Shown piece by piece: positions 1 to 5,085 of a stretch of DNA of 5,085 bases. Numbering within the stretch: the first letter of the stretch is position 1; each line of letters opens with the position of its first letter. Source of the stretch: an uncultured Bdellovibrio sp. (GTDB lineage Bacteria; Bdellovibrionota; Bdellovibrionia; Bdellovibrionales; Bdellovibrionaceae); contig CAMLMF010000223.1 in NCBI GenBank assembly GCA_946480995.1, positions 1-5,085 on the forward strand. Direction: 5' to 3'. The position numbers and the translations under genes were made by a program. The notes under the pieces were generated by a model. It was given only the letters and a program-made list of their open reading frames with translations, had not been told where the DNA came from and ran no database searches.

Positions 1-50
1 CCTGCCAACATACTAACTGTAAATATCAAGCTATGTAGAGTCGGTTTCAC
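1..50 (-). CDS. N-terminus of a probable exported protein (partial, runs off the left edge)
   Basis: Reading leftward from a GTG at 50-48, the frame is open to the window edge and gives V(M)KPTLHSLIFTVSMLAG. This has a basic residue at position 2, a hydrophobic core (LIFTVSMLA) and small residues after it, as in the start of a Sec signal peptide. An AAAGGAG ribosome binding site lies 5 nt upstream of the GTG, which is the main reason to believe the start. Only 16 full codons are present, so the protein cannot be identified. The N-terminus could also be a membrane anchor or a lipoprotein signal, because the residues that would show a lipobox may lie just outside the window. The gene is divergent from the DUF502 operon and separated from it by 156 bp. 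A chance open frame this short is possible, but the ribosome binding site and the hydrophobic start together make a real gene more likely than not. Confidence 0.55.
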   Translation of the reverse strand, partial: MKPTLHSLIFTVSMLA

Positions 51-55
51 CGCGT

Positions 56-62
56 CTCCTTT
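56..62 (-). promoter_or_regulatory. Ribosome binding site of the left-edge gene
   Basis: The minus strand reads AAAGGAG, a near-perfect anti-Shine-Dalgarno match, followed by the 5-nt spacer ACGCG and then GTG at 50-48. It decides the start of the left-edge gene, because the next in-frame start (ATG at 11-9) has no comparable site and would remove most of the signal-like segment. Confidence 0.55.
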
Positions 63-73
63 GACCCTATTCT

Positions 74-86
74 CTTCGGCCCGAAG
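74..86. repeat. Short inverted repeat CTTCGG-C-CCGAAG
   Basis: Two perfect 6-nt complementary arms flank a single C. As RNA it could form a short GC-containing hairpin only by opening the central pairs (CTTC/GAAG around a 5-nt loop). As DNA it is a nearly symmetric 13-bp site of the kind a dimeric regulator might bind. It lies 24 bp upstream of the left-edge start codon, within that gene's probable leader or promoter. No T-tract follows on either strand, so it is not an intrinsic terminator. A 6-bp arm can arise by chance, so its function is unproven. Confidence 0.3.
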
Positions 87-206
87 TCTAGGGGAGTTGA
101 GGGAAATTAGTGTCTCTTTTTGAGAGGAGCGTAAGAGCTTGAAGAGGCTCGACTTAGCTGATAATTAAAATGTACCGATAGAGATCTTAGAACAGGACAT
201 CCAACT

Positions 207-812
207 ATGAAACAGCTTCAGAAAATCTTCTTGCAAGGACTTGTGACTTTTCTGCCGATCGCGCTGACTATCTATATAGTTTACGCCGGCATTTCGATCG
301 TCGATAATTTTTTAGGAAATTCCCTGCGCCAAATTCTGCCTGTTTACATTCCGGGCTTAGGTTTCTTACTTACTGTTGTCATTATTTTACTGTTGGGTTT
401 AGTCCTTAATAACATCTTGGCCAGTGGACTTTTTGAAAAAGTCGAACAAAAAATCACCCAAGTTCCTTTCGTTAAAGCCATTTATAGTCCCCTGCGTGAC
501 TTGATGAATTTATTTTCAAAAGGTGGCGGCCCTGGTGGTTTGCAAAAAGTTGTTTTAGTCGACATTGCTGATAATGGCATCCGCGCCTTGGGTTTAGTCA
601 CGCGAGAAAACTTTAAAGATGTGCCCGCGATTGATCAAAACGCAGGAGGTCGCATCGCCGTCTATATTCCGATGAGTTACGGCTTGGGCGGCTTTACTTT
701 AATGGTCCCGCGCGAGCGCATCACGCCACTAGATATGCCGATTGAAAAGGCGATGAGCTTAGCCATCACCGGTTGGGTGAAAGCCGATAAAAATGACGGA
801 GAAAAACACTAA
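207..812 (+). CDS. DUF502 family inner-membrane protein
   Basis: A 201-residue protein of the DUF502 family (related to plant COV1), whose molecular role is not established. Two hydrophobic segments, about residues 8-30 and 50-73, are predicted to cross the inner membrane, leaving a soluble C-terminal part of about 125 residues. The family signature after the second helix is clear: VPFVKAIYSPLRDLMNLF at about 87-104, followed by a Gly-rich turn (KGGGPGG, 105-111) and a beta-rich part ending in LMVPRERITPLDMPIEKAM (165-183). Its length is normal for the family. Where many DUF502 proteins have a TPNPTSG-like loop after the V-[FY]-[IV]-P strand, this one has MSYGLGG (156-162). The ATG at 207 is supported by AGGA 9 nt upstream and by the Lys-containing start just before the first helix. 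The stop codon TAA (810-812) overlaps the next gene's ATG by one base, so it is the first gene of a translationally coupled pair. Family assignment is confident; function is not inferred. Confidence 0.9.
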   Translation: MKQLQKIFLQGLVTFLPIALTIYIVYAGISIVDNFLGNSLRQILPVYIPGLGFLLTVVIILLLGLVLNNILASGLFEKVEQKITQVPFVKAIYSPLRDLMNLFSKGGGPGGLQKVVLVDIADNGIRALGLVTRENFKDVPAIDQNAGGRIAVYIPMSYGLGGFTLMVPRERITPLDMPIEKAMSLAITGWVKADKNDGEKH

Positions 813-2221
813 TGTCTGATCATGTGGCTCCAGAAAACACTACCGGTAAAGCCTTAAAGATCAACCGCGATTTAAGTCGCTATGGCGCCTTTGCCGAAAT
901 CGGCGCTGGCCAAGAAGTGGCCCGTCATTTCTTTCAAGCGGGCAAAGCTTCACAAACGATTGCCAAAACTATTTCAGCTTACGACATGATCGTCAGTGAT
1001 GACATTTACGGCAAAGAGGAAAGTGGACGTTATGTTTGCGAATCCCGCGTTGCAAAAATGTTGACCCACGAATACGACCTATTAGTAGACCGCTTGTCTG
1101 AAACTCGCGGCGCCCACTCGCGTTTCTTTACTTTCGCCAATACGGTGGCAACAGCTTCTTCTGGCAGCAACAAACAAAGTCACGGCTGGATGGGGGTGCG
1201 CTTTCAAGCAGAACCCGGTGGTCCGTGCAACGATATCATTTTGCATGTGCGCATGCTCGACCGTCACCGCTTGCAACAGCAAGAGGCTTTGGGCGTTTTA
1301 GGTGTCAATCTTTTGGATTGCGCCTTTTACCATCTGCACAGCGAAGACTTTATTTCACACTTAGTTTCGGGCCTCAAACAAGGGCAAGTTGTGATCGATG
1401 TGATTAAATTCGCAGGTCCCAACACCGCGCACTTTGATGTGCGCTTAATGAATCTGCAACTGGTGCACCGTGGTTTGGCAGATGCGATTTTATTTTCACC
1501 TAAGAATGAAATTCTGAATATCTCTGACGCTGTGTATGGCAAGTCACTCCTGATCCAACGTGGCACCTTCCGCCCTGTCACCGTCACACACGTGGACGTT
1601 TTGCAAAAAGGCATCGCGCAACTTAAAGAAGACGTTAAAAAGTGTGAAAGCAAAGAACTTGAAGTTTTGCCAATGATGGAACTGACGATGCACAACTTGC
1701 AAACCGACGGTCATATCAATGAAAAAGACTTTTTGGATCGCGTAGAAACGCTGACCAGCATGGGTCTGCATGTGATGATTTCAAATTTCTTTTTATTTTA
1801 CGGCTTAAAACGTTTCATACGTCGGTACAATCCGCATTGCATGGCTCTGGTTGTAGGAGCAAGCCATTTAAATAAGCTCTTTACCGAAGAACATTACAAA
1901 GACTTAGAGGGCGGATTACTTGAAGGCCTCGGTAAACTATTGGATGAAAAAACGCGCCTTTACGTTTATCCACACAAAACACCAATGCTGTGTTTGACCA
2001 CTAAAAGTTTTTTCCCAAGCCCGCATTTACGCCATATCTATTCTTATTTCACCGAAAACAAACAGATCGTGGATATTTCTGGTTGTGATGAAACTGGGGA
2101 ATATCTGCACTCCATTGATGTGCTCAAGATGATGGAATCCGGCGACCCTGCTTGGGAAAATCTGGTTCCTGAAAAAGTGCGCAGCTTGATTAAATCCAAG
2201 AAGCTGTTTGGTTTGAAGTAA
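812..2221 (+). CDS. Conserved cytoplasmic protein of unknown function
   Basis: A 469-residue protein that I recognise from memory as a widely distributed, highly conserved bacterial family without an established function. Members have been labelled in databases as TonB-dependent receptor or as nicotinamide/nicotinate nucleotide adenylyltransferase. Nothing here supports the first label: there is no signal peptide, no TonB box, and the length and composition are those of a soluble protein. I cannot see a clear nucleotidyltransferase motif for the second. Conserved-looking blocks are RYGAFAEIGAGQEVARHFF (23-41), AKTISAYDM (51-59), HGWMGVRFQ (124-132), LHVRMLD (144-150), QQQEALGVLGVNLLDCAF (155-172), FRPVTVTHVDVL (253-264) and ELTMHNL (290-296). 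The density of His, Arg and Asp in these blocks is compatible with an enzyme, but that is inference. The start is supported by GGAG at 798-801, 10 nt before the ATG, and by the TAATG overlap with the DUF502 gene. The 3' end overlaps ftsH by 32 bp on the opposite strand. Confidence 0.85.
   Translation: MSDHVAPENTTGKALKINRDLSRYGAFAEIGAGQEVARHFFQAGKASQTIAKTISAYDMIVSDDIYGKEESGRYVCESRVAKMLTHEYDLLVDRLSETRGAHSRFFTFANTVATASSGSNKQSHGWMGVRFQAEPGGPCNDIILHVRMLDRHRLQQQEALGVLGVNLLDCAFYHLHSEDFISHLVSGLKQGQVVIDVIKFAGPNTAHFDVRLMNLQLVHRGLADAILFSPKNEILNISDAVYGKSLLIQRGTFRPVTVTHVDVLQKGIAQLKEDVKKCESKELEVLPMMELTMHNLQTDGHINEKDFLDRVETLTSMGLHVMISNFFLFYGLKRFIRRYNPHCMALVVGASHLNKLFTEEHYKDLEGGLLEGLGKLLDEKTRLYVYPHKTPMLCLTTKSFFPSPHLRHIYSYFTENKQIVDISGCDETGEYLHSIDVLKMMESGDPAWENLVPEKVRSLIKSKKLFGLK
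2190..2221. other. Convergent 3' overlap of two coding regions
   Basis: The last 32 bp of the plus-strand unknown gene (stop TAA at 2219-2221) are also the last 32 bp of ftsH on the minus strand (stop TAA, read from 2192 to 2190). Both frames are open, and both proteins are complete and of normal size, so the overlap is real at the sequence level. The shared stretch encodes the C-terminal KSKKLFGLK of one protein and the C-terminal SNQTASWI of the other. Neither tail belongs to the protein's conserved core. Any terminator for either transcript must lie inside the other gene, so the two mRNAs should have complementary 3' ends. Confidence 0.9.
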
Positions 2222-4055
2222 GTCGTCGCGGCTTGTCTTCTAAGGGCAGAATTAAAGCGCTTGCCAGCTCCTTTATTTCTGCTTCTAGCAAAGTTTCCTT
2301 TTGTAAAAGCAATTCGGCCCCTTTATTCAAAACCTCTCGATTGTGGGCCAAAATCCGATGCGCTAAGCTTCGTGCCTCTTCAATGTATCTTTGAATTTCA
2401 GCATCAATATGCTTTGAGCTTTCTTCACTGCGGCTTTTTTCTTGGCGTGAGCCATAGGGGCCGCTCAGAAAAGTCGCGCCTTGTTCCTCAAACACGCGAT
2501 TACCTACCAGGGGACTCATACCATAGCGGGTGACCACTGCTGTGGCGATGTCCGTGACACGCAAAAGATCATCGGCGGCCCCTGTGGAAACTTCGTTGAA
2601 CACCAACCGCTCCGCTTCGCGGCCGCCCATCAGCACCGCCATTTTTCCCAGCAATTCGTTTTGCGTGATGATATAGCGATCTTCTTCAGGGCGCTGAATC
2701 GTATAACCTAAAGCCCCGATGCCCCGGGGAATAATGGAGATCTTTTGTACTTTGTCGACCTCCGGCAGGGCGCAGGCGATCAGGGCGTGCCCCATTTCAT
2801 GAAAGGCGACAATGCGTTTTTCTTTGGGACTTAAAATGCGACTGCGTTTTTCAAGGCCAGCTACCAAACGTTCAATCGCCATGACAAAGTCTTCCTCTGT
2901 CACGGTGTTTGCTTTATTACGCGTGGCAATCAGGGCGGCTTCATTCACCAGGTTCGCAAGATCAGCCCCGGTAAACCCTGGCGTTAAGCTGGCAATATGT
3001 TTAAGCTCAACATCTTCATGAAGCAAAATTTTTGCCAGATGCACTTTTAAAATCGCCTCGCGCCCTACTTTATCAGGGCGATCCACGACAATTTGCCGAT
3101 CAAAGCGGCCCGCTCGCAACAAAGCGGGATCTAATATTTCGGGCCGATTGGTGGCAGCAAGTAAAATAACCCCCGACTTCGTATCAAAGCCATCAAGCTC
3201 GGATAAAAGTTGATTCAGAGTCTGTTCTTTTTCGTCATGGCCACCCGACCCCAGCCCTGGCATACGCACTTTTCCGAGGGCATCCAGTTCATCAATAAAA
3301 ATAATGCAAGGAGCTTTCTGGCGCGCTTGTTCAAAGAGATCACGCACACGGGCTGCTCCAACACCAACAAACATTTCTACGAACTCAGAACCACTGATTG
3401 AAAAAAAAGGCACGCGGGCTTCGCCAGCAACGGCTTTCGCTAAAAGAGTTTTACCTGTTCCTGGCGGACCGACTAACAAAATACCTTTGGGCATACGCGC
3501 GCCAAGGCGTCCATAAAAATCGGGATTTTTTAGGAAGTCGACCACCTCTTGCAGTTCGGCTTTGCTTTCGTCCACTCCAGCCACATCCTGGAAGGTAATT
3601 TTCACATCGGTTTCAACATACAGCTTAGCGCGACTTTTACCCACTGACATCATTCCGCCCATGCCGCCTTTTTCCAAGGTTCGTTTGCTAATATAAATCC
3701 ACACGCCCAAAAGTAAGAGCATTGGGACAATCCACGAAAGCAATTCGCGGAAAAAAGTGGATTCAACTTCTTGTACGTAGGTCACACCACTGCCTTGCAG
3801 CTCTTTGGCCAATTCGGGCTGCACCCGCACCGTAGAGAATTGCGTTTTCCCGTCTTTTATTTGTTTGAACTCTCCGCGAATGTATTTTTCCGAAATAACA
3901 AGATTTTTAAGTTCGTCCTTTTTAAGCAAAGTCTCAAATTCGCTATACGGAACTTGTGCAACCTGGGCACTTTGCGTCCAGGTTGTTTGCAGATAAAAAG
4001 CCACCACGAACGCGAAGAACATATAAAGCCAGAGTTTACCGTTGTCTATAGCCAC
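2190..4055 (-). CDS. ftsH: ATP-dependent zinc metalloprotease FtsH
   Basis: FtsH is a hexameric inner-membrane AAA+ protease that extracts and degrades membrane proteins and short-lived regulators. At 621 residues this copy is full length. In order it has TM1 (about 8-25), a periplasmic domain (about 26-100), TM2 (about 104-123), the AAA+ domain and the M41 peptidase domain. Visible motifs are Walker A GPPGTGKT (196-203), pore loop FVG (229-231), Walker [10 protein letters not shown] (251-259), a second region of homology with Arg fingers R314 and R317 in LLRAGRF, and the zinc site HEMGH (419-423) with the probable third ligand D496 in STGAADDL. Helices at about 545-600 precede a short tail. 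[15 protein letters not shown] and HEMGH, plus [20 protein letters not shown], place it in a branch distinct from E. coli-type FtsH. The start is GTG, chosen because a perfect Shine-Dalgarno sequence lies 6 nt upstream and the N-terminus runs straight into TM1. It appears to be a single-gene transcription unit, convergent with the DUF502 operon and divergent from the right-edge gene. All catalytic residues are present, so it should be active. Confidence 0.98.
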   Translation of the reverse strand: MAIDNGKLWLYMFFAFVVAFYLQTTWTQSAQVAQVPYSEFETLLKKDELKNLVISEKYIRGEFKQIKDGKTQFSTVRVQPELAKELQGSGVTYVQEVESTFFRELLSWIVPMLLLLGVWIYISKRTLEKGGMGGMMSVGKSRAKLYVETDVKITFQDVAGVDESKAELQEVVDFLKNPDFYGRLGARMPKGILLVGPPGTGKTLLAKAVAGEARVPFFSISGSEFVEMFVGVGAARVRDLFEQARQKAPCIIFIDELDALGKVRMPGLGSGGHDEKEQTLNQLLSELDGFDTKSGVILLAATNRPEILDPALLRAGRFDRQIVVDRPDKVGREAILKVHLAKILLHEDVELKHIASLTPGFTGADLANLVNEAALIATRNKANTVTEEDFVMAIERLVAGLEKRSRILSPKEKRIVAFHEMGHALIACALPEVDKVQKISIIPRGIGALGYTIQRPEEDRYIITQNELLGKMAVLMGGREAERLVFNEVSTGAADDLLRVTDIATAVVTRYGMSPLVGNRVFEEQGATFLSGPYGSRQEKSRSEESSKHIDAEIQRYIEEARSLAHRILAHNREVLNKGAELLLQKETLLEAEIKELASALILPLEDKPRRLTSNQTASWI

Positions 4056-4061
4056 CCGGGT

Positions 4062-4070
4062 CCTCCTTCT
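4062..4070 (-). promoter_or_regulatory. Strong ribosome binding site of ftsH
   Basis: The minus strand reads AGAAGGAGG, containing a full AAGGAGG, followed by the 6-nt spacer ACCCGG and the GTG start codon at 4055-4053. It fixes the unusual GTG start of ftsH, since the next in-frame ATG (codon 12) lies inside the first membrane segment. Confidence 0.85.
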
Positions 4071-4151
4071 TATTCAGTAAACTCAGGACACCCTTCGAGG
4101 ACTTTCAAGTCAACAACCGGACATGGAACCTGCAATAGTGCATTGTTTGAC

Positions 4152-4181
4152 TTTATACCGCCTTAAGCCCAGTCTTGTTTA
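4152..4181 (-). promoter_or_regulatory. Possible sigma-70-type promoter of ftsH
   Basis: On the minus strand, TAAACA (4181-4176, 4/6 match to TTGACA) is followed after 18 nt by TATAAA (4157-4152, 5/6 match to TATAAT). Transcription would begin near 4145, giving a leader of about 90 nt before the GTG. This is the best pair I found in the gap, but the -35 element is weak and the call rests on pattern matching only. An alternative, closer to the gene, is TTGACTTGAAA at 4113-4103. It contains both a sigma-70-like TTGACT and a heat-shock-like CTTGAAA, but no good -10 follows it. Confidence 0.3.
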
Positions 4182-4237
4182 GAGATGCGAAAAAACTCCG
4201 ATATGTAAGTGTAAGATAGATTCAATTTGAGGTTTCA

Positions 4238-5085
4238 ATGATGAAGTTTGCAGTACTCAGTATACTTTTTGTTTCTTCGCTTTGCGAGGCCTCTGCGGCG
4301 CGTGCGAAAATCGATCAAAAGTTAACTTCAGACCTAGCTTTGAGCATGAGCCTTCTATCGACTCCGCAACAGGCCTTGCAAAAATACGAATCGCGCTTAA
4401 AACCTGAAGATGTCACTTACCTGAAAGATCTGATTGCAAAAAAACTGTGGCTTGAAATGCCACAAATCCGAAACGACAAAAATAAGATCTTTATGACCTT
4501 TTCCAATAAGCACACCCTCGAAGTGCGGATCAAAGATTATTGGTCCGCAGACATTTACCTAGACGACTATAAACTGGAATACAACAACTACCCGACTGTG
4601 CAAGAACGTGTCGCTTATCTTCGTCGTGTCCTACAAAGCAAAACTGTAAAACCAGAAGTCACGCATAGAACCATACTGGATTTACTCATCAATCAAGCCT
4701 ATGCCTCGCTGACGTGCAACGCCGTGATTTCGTCCGGTTGTCTTGAGGTCTCTATGGCTGCTAGCTTGTGGCTTGTGCGCGCATCGTTAACAGACGCGCC
4801 CATCAGTCGCTGCAAAGATAACTACTTTAAGAATGTCGGCAACGCAAAAAAATGCATGGAACAGTATAACAACTTACCAACATTGACCGCGATTCAAGAC
4901 ATCAGCGAAATGCTTGCTGAAATGCCGAAAACTTCGCTTGAAATTAAATGCAACAAAAGCGAAGGACCGACGATCCATATTAATGGCACCACCGTCACGC
5001 GCACCAATCGCGGCCTAACAGCCGACGACTATTCATTAAGTTCTGAGCAAGACAAAGACTATAAACTTAGAAAGCTTCCAGATGC
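4238..5085 (+). CDS. Exported protein of unknown function with several cysteines (partial, runs off the right edge)
   Basis: From ATG at 4238 the frame stays open for 282 codons to the window edge. The start MMKFAVLSILFVSSLCEASA has a Lys, a hydrophobic core of about 12 residues and small residues, as in a Sec signal peptide. Cleavage is plausible after ASA (20) or ARA (23). C16 is not in a proper lipobox (SSLC has no small residue at -1), so a soluble periplasmic or secreted protein fits better than a lipoprotein. The mature part is polar, rich in Lys, Asn and Asp, and has no further membrane segment. It contains Cys at 160, 168, 192, 206 and 238; the first four fall within 47 residues and could form disulfides in the periplasm. 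I recognise no domain or catalytic motif. Start choice is uncertain: GAGG at 4229-4232 lies 5 nt before the first ATG and 8 nt before the second (4241), so the second may be the true start. Codon use and reading-frame length make this clearly a gene. Confidence 0.85.
   Translation, partial: MMKFAVLSILFVSSLCEASAARAKIDQKLTSDLALSMSLLSTPQQALQKYESRLKPEDVTYLKDLIAKKLWLEMPQIRNDKNKIFMTFSNKHTLEVRIKDYWSADIYLDDYKLEYNNYPTVQERVAYLRRVLQSKTVKPEVTHRTILDLLINQAYASLTCNAVISSGCLEVSMAASLWLVRASLTDAPISRCKDNYFKNVGNAKKCMEQYNNLPTLTAIQDISEMLAEMPKTSLEIKCNKSEGPTIHINGTTVTRTNRGLTADDYSLSSEQDKDYKLRKLPD

Larger units (their letters stand above)
51..206. promoter_or_regulatory. Divergent intergenic region upstream of the DUF502 operon
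   Basis: This gap should hold the promoters of the left-edge gene and of the DUF502 operon. On the plus strand the best promoter-like pair I can see is TTGAAG (139-144) and GATAAT (160-165). The hexamers match the sigma-70 consensus at 4/6 and 5/6, but the spacer is only 15 nt, so it is weak. TAAAAT at 166-171 is another possible -10 element without a matching -35. On the minus strand I see no convincing promoter. A short inverted repeat lies at 74-86. The DUF502 ribosome binding site (AGGA, 194-197) is 9 nt before its ATG. I see no small gene with its own ribosome binding site and no recognised riboswitch here. Confidence 0.35.
4056..4237. promoter_or_regulatory. Divergent intergenic region between ftsH and the right-edge gene
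   Basis: These 182 bp separate two genes transcribed away from each other, so both promoters should lie here. The ftsH ribosome binding site and a possible ftsH promoter are listed separately. A small inverted repeat, GACTT-TC-AAGTC, lies at 4100-4111. For the plus-strand gene, TTGACT (4147-4152) and TTGTTT (4175-4180) are possible -35 elements. Neither has a good -10 at 16-18 nt, and TAAGAT at 4212-4217 has no suitable -35. I see no extra gene or structured RNA. Confidence 0.35.

Noticed and set aside
111..127. Stem-loop around TCTC-TTTTT-GAGA in the left intergenic region
   Set aside because: The arms are only 4 bp with an all-T loop and no downstream T-tract, which is too weak to call a terminator or structured RNA element.
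1327..1695. A 122-codon open frame on the minus strand inside the unknown gene
   Set aside because: It is fully antisense to a well-supported gene, Ser/Cys/Arg-rich as shadow frames often are, and has no convincing start signal.
812..2221. TonB-dependent receptor identity for the 469-residue protein
   Set aside because: There is no signal peptide, no plug or beta-barrel pattern and no TonB box. I believe the label used for some relatives is an annotation error.
2222..2260. Intrinsic terminator after the DUF502 operon
   Set aside because: The sequence after the stop at 2221 shows no stable hairpin followed by a T-tract. It is simply ftsH coding sequence on the other strand.
3771..4166. A 131-codon open frame on the plus strand across the ftsH start and the gap upstream
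   Set aside because: It lies mostly antisense to the certain N-terminal part of ftsH, has no good ribosome binding site and gives a low-complexity, non-protein-like translation. It is a shadow frame.
4238..4300. Lipoprotein signal in the right-edge protein (Cys at residue 16)
   Set aside because: The residues before the Cys are SSL, which does not fit a lipobox needing a small residue at -1. A standard signal peptidase I site a few residues later fits better.

Overview
The window looks like chromosomal core DNA from a Gram-negative bacterium. It carries a membrane-anchored FtsH protease, a DUF502 inner-membrane protein, a widely conserved cytoplasmic protein of unknown function, and two edge genes whose products start with export signals. 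Moderate GC (mid-40s percent by eye), strong AGGAGG-type ribosome binding sites, GTG starts and the style of the FtsH and DUF502 sequences suggest the Bdellovibrionota or the former Deltaproteobacteria, with a Bdellovibrio-like organism the best guess. That assignment is inference, not something the sequence proves.

Layout, left to right. (1) Positions 1-50, minus strand: the first 16 codons of a gene leaving the window, with a signal-peptide-like N-terminus and a good ribosome binding site. (2) 51-206: a divergent intergenic region with a short inverted repeat. (3) 207-812 and 812-2221, plus strand: a two-gene operon whose stop and start codons overlap (TAATG). It encodes a two-helix DUF502 membrane protein and then a 469-residue conserved protein with no assigned role. 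(4) 2190-4055, minus strand: ftsH, complete, converging on the operon and overlapping its last gene by 32 bp. (5) 4056-4237: a second divergent region holding the ftsH ribosome binding site and a possible ftsH promoter. (6) 4238 to the right edge, plus strand: an exported protein of unknown function with several cysteines, cut off by the window.

Functionally, ftsH is the only gene that can be named with certainty. It belongs to the FtsH branch with [15 protein letters not shown] and HEMGH in place of the E. coli-type DEIDAVGR, LLRPGRF and HEAGH. The DUF502 gene and its partner are probably translated together, which is a guilt-by-association clue for both. I see no mobile element, CRISPR array, tRNA, rRNA or convincing intrinsic terminator. 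The overlapping 3' ends leave no room for a conventional terminator between the two convergent transcripts. I did not find strong evidence for a new multi-gene system. The best lead is the DUF502 / unknown-protein pair.
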